From positions 1 through 64,000 of the forward strand of contig CADBRV010000054.1 in the NCBI GenBank assembly GCA_902797185.1: 64,000 bases of DNA, in the 5' to 3' direction. Below the pieces are notes generated by a model. It saw only the letters and a program-made list of their open reading frames with translations, made no database searches and was not told the origin of the DNA. Within the stretch, counting starts at the first letter, position 1. Each line of letters begins with the position of its first letter. This document shows positions 16,740 through 26,665 of this stretch, in pieces. A program made the position numbers and the translations under genes. The DNA is from an uncultured Lachnospiraceae bacterium (lineage in GTDB: Bacteria; Bacillota; Clostridia; Lachnospirales; Lachnospiraceae).

Positions 16740-18254
16740 CGTTTCCGTCATTTCGTCGAATTCCTTTTCACTCACATAAGATTGTTTTTCGTGTTTCATG
16801 AGAAGGAAATACACGATAAAAGAAATAAAGAATCCAACAAGATAACTGTTTGCTGCAAGGAACTTTCCAAATGAGCCCCCGATGCCAACCTTATCCATCA
16901 TTGGTATACATACACCCAGGATCCAGGATAAAATTGCCCTCCAGTTCCAGCCATTTGAATAGTCGTACCGGCTGGGGGTTTCCTCATACAGCCCCTTCAT
17001 GTCCACCCTTGTCTTTTTCAAGACAAAGTAATCAGCAACCAGGATTGCGGCTACCGGTCCTAAAATCGTCCCTAAAGATCCCAGAAAGGTAAATACCCAG
17101 GCTCCTGCTGAACCATAGATGTACCAAGGGCGATATATGATGCAAAGGACTATGGTAAGGACGACGCCCATCTTATAGGAAATCTTTTTCGGTGCCAGTG
17201 AAGCAAACCCATTTGCAGGGGCTGTCACATTAGCAGCCATGTTTGTTGTCAAAGTACCGATAATGATGCCAATGGATACAAGGATCGTAAGCGGCTTGTT
17301 CCCCAGATGCAGGAGGACTGCGGTCGGGTCATACTGTGCTTCCCCATAAGCAACCAAGGTTACCTCTGCCATCATCGCTCCGATAAAAGCAAGAGCCATG
17401 ACAGAAATCGGCATCGCGATCAGCTGTCCTTTTAACTGGGCCTTCTGAGATACTGCATATCTTGAAAAGTCTGGTATGTTCAATGCCAGGGTGGCCCAAA
17501 CGGCAATATTGGAAGTAATGCCACTCATAAAGACCAGGGCAAACCCGCCGTTTTCGGCAAGCATCGCGCTATTGTTCTTCAAGGCAAACATATCCGCAAT
17601 GGAAAGATCAACACTATTGCCCAGCACGACAATCCAAACCACCAGCAAAGCGCAGAGCACAAGCAGGATCGGGCTTCCAATCGCCTCCAGCCACTTAATC
17701 CCTTCGCTTCCTTTAATTCCAAGGAACAGCGTAACGACCAGGAAAATGGCAAAACCTACATACCTTCCGGTCCCTTCCACATCCCATGACGGGACAAAAC
17801 AGCCGATAATCGCGGAAAAAGCAGCACCGCCAACCCAGCACTGGACAGAACACCATCCGGCCGCTACGATCGTCCTAATGAGGGAAGGGATATGCGCGCC
17901 CTTTTTTCCAAAAGAAAGCTCTGAATAAATAGGGAATGGGATCCCATATTTTGTACCGGCATGAGAGTTTAACTGCATCGGGATCAGCACGATCAGGTTG
18001 CCAATCAAAACATTGACCAGCGCAGGGATAAAACCCATGCCCAGGGCGATCATGGCTGCCGCAAAGGAAAATCCTGTGATGCAGATTACCATTCCAACCC
18101 AGAGCATCCCGATGTTATATGCGTTCCAAGTCCTCTCTTCCTTCTTTGTAGGCCTTAGGTCATCATTCACGTATTTGGATCCCTGAAGCTCTGAGAATGT
18201 CTGGTCGCTTAAGTTATACAGCCCTTTTTGAAATTCCACTTGAGATTTTTCCAC
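16719..18254 (-). CDS. NCS1 family nucleobase:cation symporter
   Basis: Integral membrane protein of about 12 helices in the nucleobase:cation symporter-1 family (cytosine, uracil, allantoin and hydantoin carriers). Family-like features are WVGMVICITGF at helix 1, GNLIVLIPMQLNSHAGTKYG near helices 2-3 and RTIVAAGWCSVQCWVGG. The frame is open to 18341, but GTG 18254 has a strong AGGAGGGAGG just upstream and gives 511 residues, the family norm; earlier ATGs lack a ribosome site. It is probably the uptake step for the ring compound used by PreTA and dihydropyrimidinase. The ligand is not predictable at this level. Confidence 0.9.
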   Translation of the reverse strand: MEKSQVEFQKGLYNLSDQTFSELQGSKYVNDDLRPTKKEERTWNAYNIGMLWVGMVICITGFSFAAAMIALGMGFIPALVNVLIGNLIVLIPMQLNSHAGTKYGIPFPIYSELSFGKKGAHIPSLIRTIVAAGWCSVQCWVGGAAFSAIIGCFVPSWDVEGTGRYVGFAIFLVVTLFLGIKGSEGIKWLEAIGSPILLVLCALLVVWIVVLGNSVDLSIADMFALKNNSAMLAENGGFALVFMSGITSNIAVWATLALNIPDFSRYAVSQKAQLKGQLIAMPISVMALAFIGAMMAEVTLVAYGEAQYDPTAVLLHLGNKPLTILVSIGIIIGTLTTNMAANVTAPANGFASLAPKKISYKMGVVLTIVLCIIYRPWYIYGSAGAWVFTFLGSLGTILGPVAAILVADYFVLKKTRVDMKGLYEETPSRYDYSNGWNWRAILSWILGVCIPMMDKVGIGGSFGKFLAANSYLVGFFISFIVYFLLMKHEKQSYVSEKEFDEMTETFEEAEA

Positions 18255-18337
18255 TAGTGCTTCCTCCCTCCTTTCATTTTCTTTCATTTGTTTCATAGTT
18301 ACATCCAACTGCCTGCCATTCCATTGCCGGGCAGGGA

Positions 18338-19519
18338 TCAAATAGCCCCTTCCTCTTTCAAGGCCTTATACTCTTCGTCTGTCAGATGGAAAATTTCCTT
18401 TGTCTGCTGTCCAAGTGACGGGGAAGGTTTGAAAACGCTTCCCGGAGTCGCGGACATTTTTACAACATTTCCCTGGATCGTAAGGGGACCATAGTCCGGA
18501 TGTATTGTTTCTACCAGCATATTCCTTGCCCGGTAATGCGGATGCTCGAAGATATCCTTGATATCCAGTACCGCACCGCATGGCACATTGGCCGGCGCCA
18601 TCATTTCCTCGATTTCCATCTTCCCGTGGCCGCTGCACCATTCCGTAAGGATTTGTTTCAACTCCGGCTCATAATTAGCAAGCCTCAAGTTATTCGTTGC
18701 ATACCTCGGGTCTTTCAAAAGGTCATCCCGCCCTATTACATGGCACAAGTTTTCGAACATTTTATTTGTGCCAGTCCCAAGGGCTACAAAACCATCTTTA
18801 CAGGGATAGACATCAAACGGGGAAAGCGTTGGATCTAAGTTGCCATTTCTTCCCGGTACCTTTCCTGTCATACTGTATAATGGAATTGCATTTTCCAGGA
18901 TGCTCATAATGGTATCCAACATACAGACTTCCACATGCTGCCCTTCTCCGGTCACATCCCTGTGATGCAGTGCAAGAAGTACAGCGATTGCAAGATAGAT
19001 CCCCGTCACATGGTCCGCAACAGAAGGCCCGACTTTTACAGGCATTGGGCTTTCCTTAAATCCTGTAAGATCCAGAATGCCACCAAGTGCCTGGGCTACA
19101 ATGTCGTACGCCGGCCTGTTCTTAAGCGGTCCATACTGGCCGAAACCAGAGCCGGAGGCATATATAATTTTGGGATTAATTTCCCTGACGGTTTCATAGT
19201 CCACTTTCAGCCGTTTTGTTACGCCGCCCTTATAATTTTCAACAATAATGTCCGCGTCTTTTACCAGTCCATAGAACAGGTTGCGTGCCTTTTCATTTTT
19301 CAGGTTTAACGTGACGCTTTTTTTGTTTCGGTTATAATTGGCAAAGAAACCGCTAAAGTTTTTTTCTTCATCATAAGGAGTAAGGTAACGCCCTATTTCG
19401 CCGTCAGGTGTCTCGATCTTAATCACATCCGCGCCATTATCCGCAAGAATCATCGTGCATTGAGGACCATTCAGCGTAGTGGTCAGGTCCAATACTTTCA
19501 GGTTTTCCAGTGCTCTCAT
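18338..19519 (-). CDS. CaiB/BaiF family (type III) CoA-transferase
   Basis: This 393-residue family III CoA-transferase has a catalytic Asp in VGPSVADHVTG at D169, the same position as in CaiB and formyl-CoA transferase. Other family features are LDLTTTLNGPQC at the N-terminus, IIVENYKGG and GQYGPLKNRPAYD. It would move CoA between an acyl-CoA product and the incoming carboxylate, for example a beta-amino acid or hydroxy acid. It is the only CoA-activating gene in the operon. Carnitine-type substrates are an alternative, but no betaine transporter is present. Confidence 0.92.
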   Translation of the reverse strand: MRALENLKVLDLTTTLNGPQCTMILADNGADVIKIETPDGEIGRYLTPYDEEKNFSGFFANYNRNKKSVTLNLKNEKARNLFYGLVKDADIIVENYKGGVTKRLKVDYETVREINPKIIYASGSGFGQYGPLKNRPAYDIVAQALGGILDLTGFKESPMPVKVGPSVADHVTGIYLAIAVLLALHHRDVTGEGQHVEVCMLDTIMSILENAIPLYSMTGKVPGRNGNLDPTLSPFDVYPCKDGFVALGTGTNKMFENLCHVIGRDDLLKDPRYATNNLRLANYEPELKQILTEWCSGHGKMEIEEMMAPANVPCGAVLDIKDIFEHPHYRARNMLVETIHPDYGPLTIQGNVVKMSATPGSVFKPSPSLGQQTKEIFHLTDEEYKALKEEGAI

Positions 19520-19634
19520 TGGTGGCAGATCCTCCCTTCAAGAATATGCTTTCCTTTTCCTTTATCCTGGTCCAATCAACATTCACGCTATTCACGAATG
19601 GGAGCACGATAAAAGTGAAAGGGTTAATGCCTTA

Positions 19635-20438
19635 TTACTTATTAATCCATTTCGGATCACGTTTATGGAAGAATGCATCCAGGCCTTCATTCAGATCTTC
19701 ACTCTCGATGACAATGCCATCCATCATGCTTTCCAATTCCATCACGCAGTTTTCCGGCATGTCATGTGCGCAGCGAAGGGCAATCTTTTCAAACTTGAGT
19801 GCAATCGGTGCATTCTTTAACATTTCCTGGATCAATTCTTCACATGCCGGCAGAAGGTCATCCGCATCTTTTACAACACGTGTCAGAAGACCGATTTTTT
19901 CTGCATAAGCAGAATCAATCTTTTTTCCTGTGTAATACAGTTCCTTTGCCCTGGCTTCCCCGATGATCCTAGGAAGACGTGCGTTTCCTCCCCAATCATC
20001 ATGGAATCCCAAATGTACTTCCGTCATACCGAATCTGGATTTTTCCGTTGCAATACGGAAATCACAAGCGAGAGCTACATTCATGCCTCCGCCAAGGCAC
20101 CATCCATCGATGGCAGCAATTACCGGGAAGGAATATTCTTCAATATCCATCAGCATCCTCTGTCTTGGACGGGTGGCAACCCGCATCCCCCATGCGGAAC
20201 CGAAGGGACTCTGGCTCCAATCATCATTTACATCGTCTCCTGCACAGAAAGCCTTACCGCCAGCTCCGGTGATAATGACAGCAAAGACTTCCGGATCCAC
20301 ATCCAATTTTGCAAAAGCATCCGAAATCTCCTGCGATGTCGGTACATCAATACAGTTCATTACTTTCGGACGGTTGATCGTAATAATTGCGTAGCGGTCC
20401 TTTTTTTCCACCAAAATGTTTTTGTAATCGAATGCCAT
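19635..20438 (-). CDS. Enoyl-CoA hydratase/isomerase family protein (first gene of operon)
   Basis: This 267-residue crotonase-fold protein has GGGMNVALACDF near 112 and FGMTEVHLGFHDDWGGNARL near 130. Both catalytic acid positions are Glu here (TEVHLG and AKELYYTG), unlike the paralogue at 7511-8293. ATG 20438 with AAAGGAG nine bases upstream is preferred to the longer frame to 20480. Being next to the CoA-transferase suggests that it acts on the first CoA ester, as a hydratase or possibly by beta-elimination. Similar to CaiD and MenB-like proteins; function not settled. Confidence 0.88.
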   Translation of the reverse strand: MAFDYKNILVEKKDRYAIITINRPKVMNCIDVPTSQEISDAFAKLDVDPEVFAVIITGAGGKAFCAGDDVNDDWSQSPFGSAWGMRVATRPRQRMLMDIEEYSFPVIAAIDGWCLGGGMNVALACDFRIATEKSRFGMTEVHLGFHDDWGGNARLPRIIGEARAKELYYTGKKIDSAYAEKIGLLTRVVKDADDLLPACEELIQEMLKNAPIALKFEKIALRCAHDMPENCVMELESMMDGIVIESEDLNEGLDAFFHKRDPKWINK

Positions 20439-20670
20439 TGTCTTTTTCTCCTTTCCTTTATTAATAGGATTGAATAACACAAGTTTGTGCTCTCTGCACT
20501 ACTTGTAACGAATTACACTGTATTCTGCAGTGGCGGCCGCCTTCTGCTATCTGCCTATAAACTACTTCATAAAGCCAGTTTAACGTCAATATATACAAAT
20601 TATTTTCTTTTTTCATTTTTATTTTGTTGACATGCAAACATTAAAGCCGCTTTAATCCTGTGATTTTTCA

Positions 20671-20774
20671 ACAAAGTCAAACTTCTTACTTTATAATCAT
20701 CATCCCATCTTGTTCTTTTTATAGATAGACAATTATATATAGGCTTTGACAAAGTCAAAAACGAATGTATAATT
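20671..20774. promoter_or_regulatory. Divergent control region between the operon and the MerR-type regulator
   Basis: On the plus strand TTGACA (20746-20751) and TATAAT (20768-20773) are 16 bp apart, a near-ideal promoter toward the regulator. The -35 lies in the perfect dyad TTTGACAAAGTCAAA (20745-20759). On the minus strand the same dyad gives TTGACT with a TATAAT 15 bp further (20732-20737). The 11-mer ACAAAGTCAAA recurs at 20671-20681 and 20749-20759. These are good candidates for operators of the MerR-type protein. The rest of 20439-20997 is AT-rich and gene-free. Confidence 0.6.
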
Positions 20775-20997
20775 GCACTGTAATGATTTTTTATATCCAT
20801 AATTGTGCTAATATTCAGTTACTGCTTTGAAATAAAGAGATTCTTTTTATAGAAATCCGTCTCCTTTTTATTTTATTTTTATAAAAATGTCTCAAGCTGG
20901 TTGAAACTTATTTCTTTTTTTATAAGCTACCTGATTATTAAGCCACCTGGCGGCAAATAGTCCTTAAATTAGATTGGGATATTTATGAGGAAGCCTT

Positions 20998-21888
20998 ATG
21001 CGAGAAACGGATTTTTATTCAATTGGAAAAGCTTCTTACTTATCAAACATAACGACATCTACGCTCCGCTACTATGACTCCATCGGGCTGGTGACTCCGG
21101 ATTATAGAGATGAGTCCAGTAATTACCGGTTTTATTCCCGAAAGCAGATTGTAGACCTCATGGTCATAAAGAAGCTGAAATCTTATGGCTGCAGCCTCGA
21201 TGAAATAAAGACCATCCTGCAGGTGGATGACCTGAAAAAAGTCCGGGATGAAATTTCTTTACGATGCCTTAAAATCCAGGGCAAAATCGACTCCCTGGAG
21301 GAAACATTAGATAACGCCAAGCATCTGCTCGATAATCTGAATGCCGCATTGCTCTTAAAACAGAACTCTACGTCGTCGGACCCGGTCAACCACTTTGAGA
21401 TAGAATTTATCCGTCCTAGGACTTTATTTGCAGTAAAACGGGTCATCGAAGATTATGATAATTCAAGGACATCTGTAGGGTTCTGGTCTGAATGTTTGAA
21501 GCGCTGTGAAAATTTCCACTGCCATGCCACTGGTTCCTTTATCACGACTTACAACACGCAGCTTTTAGGGCAGTTTTTTATGAAGGACTGCGAACTTCAA
21601 TGTGGTGTAGAAATAGAATCACAAGAAACAGGAGATTCTCTCCTCAAAAATAATGAGGGGGTAGTCCAGTATGGAGGATTTTACGCAGCCACTGCTTTTC
21701 ATTTTGGTACTTTTAAAAGAATCATAGATACTTATCTTGCACTGGCGAAATGGATCAGCACGGAACATTATGAAATCTGTGGCAAGCCATCTGAGGAATA
21801 TGTCGTATCCCCTATAGACGTATCTCAGGAGAAGTTATGCATAACAAAAATCATTATCCCGGTTGCTGATAAAAATCATAAAGAATAA
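20998..21888 (+). CDS. MerR family transcriptional regulator with effector-binding domain
   Basis: This 296-residue protein has an N-terminal MerR helix-turn-helix (YSIGKASYLSNITTSTLRYY near 6-25, then NYRFYSRKQI), a coiled dimer helix near 80-120 and a C-terminal region of the GyrI-like effector-binding type (IEFIRPRTLFAVKR near 135). GAGGAAG precedes the ATG. It is transcribed divergently from the 16-gene operon and is the obvious candidate activator, probably sensing a pathway compound. The BmrR/BltR-like layout is clear; the ligand is not. Confidence 0.9.
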   Translation: MRETDFYSIGKASYLSNITTSTLRYYDSIGLVTPDYRDESSNYRFYSRKQIVDLMVIKKLKSYGCSLDEIKTILQVDDLKKVRDEISLRCLKIQGKIDSLEETLDNAKHLLDNLNAALLLKQNSTSSDPVNHFEIEFIRPRTLFAVKRVIEDYDNSRTSVGFWSECLKRCENFHCHATGSFITTYNTQLLGQFFMKDCELQCGVEIESQETGDSLLKNNEGVVQYGGFYAATAFHFGTFKRIIDTYLALAKWISTEHYEICGKPSEEYVVSPIDVSQEKLCITKIIIPVADKNHKE

Positions 21889-21938
21889 AGTTTACACGAA
21901 TGGTAAGAAATTGAACCAGATATATAAGGATTGCACAG

Positions 21939-21990
21939 AAAACTGATCCACTTTCATTTTCAAGCAATAAACGAAAAGTGGATCAGTTTT
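21939..21990. terminator. Bidirectional terminator after the MerR-type gene
   Basis: AAAACTGATCCACTTT (21939-21954) pairs with 21975-21990 around a 20-base AT-rich loop; the stem ends in AAAA/TTTT on both sides. It lies between the convergent MerR gene and the 79-residue gene. Confidence 0.75.
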
Positions 21991-22065
21991 ACTTAACAGT
22001 CTTCAAATATTTGACGCAATCAGAAACAACATGGATGGATGGGAAAAGCCAGGCCGTGGAAATAA

Positions 22066-22305
22066 TTAAAGCATATTATGCTTCTTCATCCTCTGCTCGA
22101 AGATCTCATTGATGATCTGGCTCATCTTCTGCTTGGCCTCATCAGCTACCGGATCGTTTTCAAATTCCGCATACAAATCGGCATGTTCCCTTTCGATCAG
22201 GCGGCAGGTATTTGCCGTCGCATGCTTGCGGAAAGGAGCCGGGATTTTCTTCCTATACTCCGGTTTTACCAGTTCCAAAATTTTATCATCTGCCGTTTTG
22301 CTCAT
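22066..22305 (-). CDS. Small conserved-looking hypothetical protein (79 residues)
   Basis: ATG 22305 has AAGGAGG eight bases upstream, which strongly supports translation. The 79-residue product is charged and helical, begins MSKTADDKILELVKPEYRKK and ends in a lysine-rich tail. No membrane segment, signal or known motif is visible. It lies about 200 bp downstream of rarA in the same direction; the gap 22306-22504 holds no supported gene. Confidence 0.75.
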   Translation of the reverse strand: MSKTADDKILELVKPEYRKKIPAPFRKHATANTCRLIEREHADLYAEFENDPVADEAKQKMSQIINEIFEQRMKKHNML

Positions 22306-22504
22306 GATATATCCTCCTTATCAGCACATTCATGCCTTTTTCCTGTACTTTGATAACGCCTTCTATTTGTTCTTTGTCCCATTCAATAAAGGTCCCTATG
22401 ATATTAAATAATGGGATCGTACAGCCATACAATATATACGGCACCACGCTATGTGCCTCGTTGAGCAGGGTTCTCCATAGTATCAATATAAAAACCGGAT
22501 ACGA

Positions 22505-23842
22505 TCACTCTTTCCTGTTCTTCAAATGTTCCAGCCACTGGCCGATCTGTTTTTCTTTTCCATTTTCACTAGGATTGTAAAATACCGTGCCTTCCAAACC
22601 GTCGGGCAGGTACTGCTGCTTTACATAATGCTCGGGATAATCGTGGGCGTATTTGTAATCCAGCCCATGGCCCAGCTTGGCGGCGCCGCTGTAATGGGAA
22701 TCCTGCAGATGGGCAGGGACCGGCGGCGTCTTGGTTTCCCGCACCGTCTTCATAGCGGAAAAGATCGCTTCGGTGCAGGCATTGCTCTTGGGCGCGCTGG
22801 CTACATAAATGGCAGCCTGCGACAGGATCAGCTGCGATTCCGGCATGCCGACCCGTTCCACTGCCAGCGCCGCGCTGGTGGCCACCTGGATAGCCTGGGG
22901 ATCGGCGTTTCCCACGTCTTCTGACGCGCAGATCATGATCCTGCGGGCGATAAAGCGGACATCCTCCCCGCTGTAAAGCATCCTGGCCAGGTAATAAACC
23001 GCCGCGTCCGGGTCGGAGCCTCGCATGCTTTTGATAAAAGCTGAAATCGTATCGTAATGCTGGTCGCCGTTTTTATCATAGGAAACGGTGCGCTTCTGGA
23101 TGCATTCCTTTGCCACGTCCAGCGTGATATGGATCTTCCCGTCCTCCGAAGGCGGCGTGGTCAAGGTGCCCAGCTCAAAAGCGTTTAACGCTGCCCTCGC
23201 GTCACCGTTGCAGAAATCCGACAAAAAGTCCGCCGCGTCCTCCTCCAAAACCACGTTATAGACGGCAAGCCCTCTTTCCCGGTCCTTTTCCGCCCGGCGC
23301 AGCAGGGTCTTGATGGACTCCGGGGAAAGTTTTTTGAGCTCAAAGATCATGGACCGGGAAAGCAGAGCCGCGTTGACCTCAAAATACGGGTTCTCGGTGG
23401 TGGCGCCGATCAGGATGATGGTGCCGTCCTCCACAAACGGGAGCAGGTAGTCCTGCTGCCCTTTATTAAAGCGGTGGATCTCGTCGATAAAGAGGATCGT
23501 CTTTTTCTGGTACATGCCCAGGTTGTCCTTGGCGACCTGCACCACTTCTTCCATTTCCTTTTTACCGGCGGAAGTGGCGTTGATCTGGCGGAACTCGCTT
23601 TTCGTCGTATTTGCAATCACCCGCGCCAGGGTGGTCTTGCCGGTTCCGGGCGGCCCGTAGAAAATGACGGAGCTCAAATGGTCCGCCTTAATGGCGCGGT
23701 AAAGGAGCTTGCCTCTACCCACGATATGGTCCTGCCCCACCACTTCTTCCAGCGTCCTCGGGCGCATGCGGGCAGCCAGCGGGGCTTCCTTCTCCGCAGT
23801 CTTCTCCCTCATAAAATCAAAAAGGTCCGGTTCTTTTGACAT
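22505..23842 (-). CDS. rarA: Replication-associated recombination protein A (RarA/MgsA AAA ATPase)
   Basis: This 445-residue AAA+ ATPase acts at stalled replication forks. Walker A GPPGTGKTT lies near 69, Walker B FIDEIHRF near 128, and sensor 1 GATTENP near 157. The C-terminal tetramerisation region is typical (MRGSDPDAAVYYLARML, NACTEA, VPAHLQDSHY). Full length; it starts right after the clpB terminator, so it has its own promoter or relies on readthrough. Confidence 0.96.
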   Translation of the reverse strand: MSKEPDLFDFMREKTAEKEAPLAARMRPRTLEEVVGQDHIVGRGKLLYRAIKADHLSSVIFYGPPGTGKTTLARVIANTTKSEFRQINATSAGKKEMEEVVQVAKDNLGMYQKKTILFIDEIHRFNKGQQDYLLPFVEDGTIILIGATTENPYFEVNAALLSRSMIFELKKLSPESIKTLLRRAEKDRERGLAVYNVVLEEDAADFLSDFCNGDARAALNAFELGTLTTPPSEDGKIHITLDVAKECIQKRTVSYDKNGDQHYDTISAFIKSMRGSDPDAAVYYLARMLYSGEDVRFIARRIMICASEDVGNADPQAIQVATSAALAVERVGMPESQLILSQAAIYVASAPKSNACTEAIFSAMKTVRETKTPPVPAHLQDSHYSGAAKLGHGLDYKYAHDYPEHYVKQQYLPDGLEGTVFYNPSENGKEKQIGQWLEHLKNRKE

Positions 23843-23853
23843 ATCTTCTCCAA

Positions 23854-23887
23854 CAAAAAAGGTCCCGCCTTTTTCAGACGGGACCTG
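23854..23887 (-). terminator. Rho-independent terminator downstream of clpB
   Basis: On the minus strand AGGTCCCGTC pairs with GGCGGGACCT and is followed at once by TTTTTT. It lies between the clpB tail repeats and the rarA start. Confidence 0.85.
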
Positions 23888-23910
23888 TAATCTTTCTTAT
23901 TGATCCGCTA

Positions 23911-24030
23911 ATCGGTAACAGCTTGTGCTCGCGTTTTCGCTTAACCGTCAGCAGCTTATGCTGTTAACACGTTATTCCGAAACGCCTCTAGCTGTTGTGC
24001 CTGATTTCTGCTCAATCGGTAACAGCTTGT
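23911..24030. repeat. Degenerate tandem copies of the clpB gene tail
   Basis: ATCGGTAACAGCTTGT at 24015-24030 spans the stop-proximal codons of clpB and is repeated exactly at 23911-23926. Degenerate copies begin near 23944 (ACCGTCAGCAGCTTATGCT) and about 23977, giving spacings of 33, 33 and 38 bp. None is part of an open frame downstream of the clpB stop. Confidence 0.65.
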
Positions 24031-26606
24031 ACGCGTCCGGTGAGCTCGCCGTTTTCCACATCGATGATGATCTGGTCGCCTTCGGAGACCTTGTCTTCCA
24101 GGATCAGTTTCGCGCTGATGGTTTCCACGGTCTTCTGCAGGTAACGCTTCAGCGGCCTTGCGCCGAATGCCGGGTCATAGCCAGCGTCAGCGATAAAGCT
24201 CTTGGCGGCATCGGTCAGTACCACGGTGATGTCACGGTCAGCCAGCCGTTTGTTCAAGTCTTCCATCTGTAAATCGATAATATGGGAAATATTATCCTTT
24301 GTCAACGGATGGAACATGATGATCTCATCGAGCCTGTTCAGGAACTCCGGACGGAAGTTCTGCTGCAGTTCGTTCATGACACGTTCACGGCAGTCACCTG
24401 TAATGGTGCCATTCGTTTCAATGCTGTTCAGCAGTTCCTGTGCACCCAGGTTGCTGGTCAGGATGATGATCGTGTTCTTAAAGTCCACGGTACGGCCCTG
24501 GGAATCCGTGATCCGCCCATCGTCCAATACCTGAAGGAGGATATTGAAGACATCCGGGTGTGCTTTTTCGATTTCATCAAACAGCACGACGGAGTACGGT
24601 TTCCTGCGGACGGCTTCGGTCAGCTGGCCGCCTTCCTCGTATCCGACATATCCGGGAGGTGCACCAATCAGACGGGAGACGGAATACTTCTCCATGTACT
24701 CGGTCATGTCGATCCGCACCATGTTGTTTTCATCATCAAACAGGTTGGCAGCAAGTGCCTTTGCCAGCTCGGTCTTGCCGACGCCGGTTGGACCAAGGAA
24801 CAGGAAGGAACCAATGGGCCTTGACGGGTCTTTGATACCTGCCTTGGAACGGATGATGGCTTCGGTCACTTTCGTGACGGCCTCGTCCTGCCCGACGACA
24901 CGTTTCTTAAGCGCTTCGTCCAGATGCAGGGTCTTGTTCCGTTCGCTTTCGTTCAGCTTGGTAACCGGGATGCCGGTCCAGCGGGACACGATGGCCGCGA
25001 TTTCATCCTCGGTGACATTTTCATGTACCAGGGAGCGGTCTACATCCTTTACCCGGCTTTCCTCTGCTTCCAGCTGTTTCTTTAATTCAGGCAGCTTGCC
25101 GTACTGCAGCTCTGCTGCCTTGTTCAAATCGTAATTCTGCTGTGCTTCCTGGATCTGCTTGTTTACATTTTCAATGTCTTCACGAAGCTTCTGGACTTTC
25201 TCCACGTCCTTCTTTTCGTTATCCCATTGTGCCTTGCGGTTTGCAAACTCGCTCTTCTTTTCGGCCAGCTCTTTTTCCAGATCTTCCAGACGCTCCTGGC
25301 TGAGGTGGTCGTCCTCTTTCTTAAGGGCTGCCTCCTCGATTTCCAGCTGCATGACTTTACGCCGCAACTCATCCAGCTCTTCGGGCATGGAATTCAGGTC
25401 GGTCTTAATCATGGCGCAGGCTTCATCCACCAGGTCGATTGCCTTGTCCGGCAGGAACCGGTCGGAAATATAACGGTTGGAAAGCACGGCCGCGGAAACC
25501 AGCGCGCCATCGGTGATCTTGACGCCGTGGAACACTTCGTAGCGCTCCTTTAAGCCTCTCAAGATGGAAATGGTATCTTCCACAGAGGGCTCGTCCACCA
25601 TGACCGGCTGGAAACGACGTTCCAGTGCTTTATCCTTTTCAATATATTCCCTGTATTCATCCAGCGTAGTTGCACCGATGCAGTGCAGCTCGCCCCTTGC
25701 CAGCATGGGCTTTAACATGTTGCCGGCATCCATGGAGCCTTCGGTCTTGCCGGCGCCCACGATGGTATGCAGTTCATCGATAAACAGGATGATCTCGCCT
25801 TCGGAGCTTTTGACTTCGTCCAGGACGGCTTTCAGACGTTCCTCAAATTCACCCCTGTATTTGGCACCCGCAATCAGGGAACCCATATCCAGGGCGAAAA
25901 TCCTCTTATTCTTAAGGCCTTCCGGTACGTCGCCTTTGGCGATCCTTTGTGCCAATCCTTCGACGACTGCCGTCTTGCCGACGCCAGGCTCGCCGATCAG
26001 CACCGGGTTGTTCTTGGTTTTCCGGGAAAGGATCCGGATGGTATTGCGGATCTCCTGGTCCCTGCCGATGACAGGGTCCATTTCCTGGTTCCTTGCCTTG
26101 GCGACCATGTCATAGCCGTATTTCTCCAGGGAGTCATAGGTCTCTTCCGGGTTGTCGGAAGTGACTTTGACGTTGCCGCGGACATCGGAAAGGGCTTTCA
26201 AAAAGCTCTCCCGGTTGATACCGTATGCCTGGAACAGGTCTTTGACTGCCTTGTCCGGATGGCGGATCATGCACAGGAACAAATGCTCGACGGAGACGTA
26301 TTCATCTCCCATCGCCTTCGCTTCGTCCTCTGCACTAGTCAGCACACGGTTCAGGTCACTGCTCATGTAAACCTGGCCGCCGGAAACTTGTGGCAGTTGT
26401 TTGATCTTTTCAATGGTACTATTTGTAAACTGCTTTGTATCAATGCCCATCTTTTCCAGGAGTTTGGGGATCAGCCCGTCGTCCTGCTGCAGGAGGGCCA
26501 GCAGAAGATGCTCTTCTTGTATTTCCTGGTTGCCGTAATCATAAACCAGCTTCTGGCTGTCATTTACGGCTTCCATTGATTTCTGTGTAAATTTCGTGAT
26601 GTTCAT
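24012..26606 (-). CDS. clpB: ATP-dependent chaperone ClpB
   Basis: This 864-residue Hsp100 disaggregase has an N-domain, a first AAA module with [13 protein letters not shown] near 203, a long middle coiled coil (about 400-530), and a second AAA module with [14 protein letters not shown] near 603 and [17 protein letters not shown]. The middle domain separates it from ClpC/ClpA. ATG 26606 has GGGGAGG nine bases upstream. It works with DnaK to recover aggregated proteins. No CtsR or CIRCE operator was recognised upstream, only a sigma-A type promoter. Confidence 0.97.
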   Translation of the reverse strand: MNITKFTQKSMEAVNDSQKLVYDYGNQEIQEEHLLLALLQQDDGLIPKLLEKMGIDTKQFTNSTIEKIKQLPQVSGGQVYMSSDLNRVLTSAEDEAKAMGDEYVSVEHLFLCMIRHPDKAVKDLFQAYGINRESFLKALSDVRGNVKVTSDNPEETYDSLEKYGYDMVAKARNQEMDPVIGRDQEIRNTIRILSRKTKNNPVLIGEPGVGKTAVVEGLAQRIAKGDVPEGLKNKRIFALDMGSLIAGAKYRGEFEERLKAVLDEVKSSEGEIILFIDELHTIVGAGKTEGSMDAGNMLKPMLARGELHCIGATTLDEYREYIEKDKALERRFQPVMVDEPSVEDTISILRGLKERYEVFHGVKITDGALVSAAVLSNRYISDRFLPDKAIDLVDEACAMIKTDLNSMPEELDELRRKVMQLEIEEAALKKEDDHLSQERLEDLEKELAEKKSEFANRKAQWDNEKKDVEKVQKLREDIENVNKQIQEAQQNYDLNKAAELQYGKLPELKKQLEAEESRVKDVDRSLVHENVTEDEIAAIVSRWTGIPVTKLNESERNKTLHLDEALKKRVVGQDEAVTKVTEAIIRSKAGIKDPSRPIGSFLFLGPTGVGKTELAKALAANLFDDENNMVRIDMTEYMEKYSVSRLIGAPPGYVGYEEGGQLTEAVRRKPYSVVLFDEIEKAHPDVFNILLQVLDDGRITDSQGRTVDFKNTIIILTSNLGAQELLNSIETNGTITGDCRERVMNELQQNFRPEFLNRLDEIIMFHPLTKDNISHIIDLQMEDLNKRLADRDITVVLTDAAKSFIADAGYDPAFGARPLKRYLQKTVETISAKLILEDKVSEGDQIIIDVENGELTGRVQAVTD

Positions 26607-26665
26607 GAGATACGCCTCCCCTCGTCATGACAGACTACCTGTGCATCTCTTTTACTGTTCTATAT

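Noticed and set aside
18338-20438. Carnitine metabolism (CaiB and CaiD-like neighbours)
   Set aside because: CaiT, CaiC and CaiE equivalents are absent, while pyrimidine genes follow directly; the CoA-transferase and crotonase families are too broad to imply carnitine.
20600-20800. A 66-codon minus-strand frame in the control region
   Set aside because: It overlaps the promoter and operator candidates, lacks a ribosome site and has an AT-driven composition.
22286-22486. A 66-codon minus-strand frame with TTG start between rarA and the 79-residue gene
   Set aside because: It overlaps the start of the well-supported 79-residue gene and has no convincing ribosome site; kept out as unproven.
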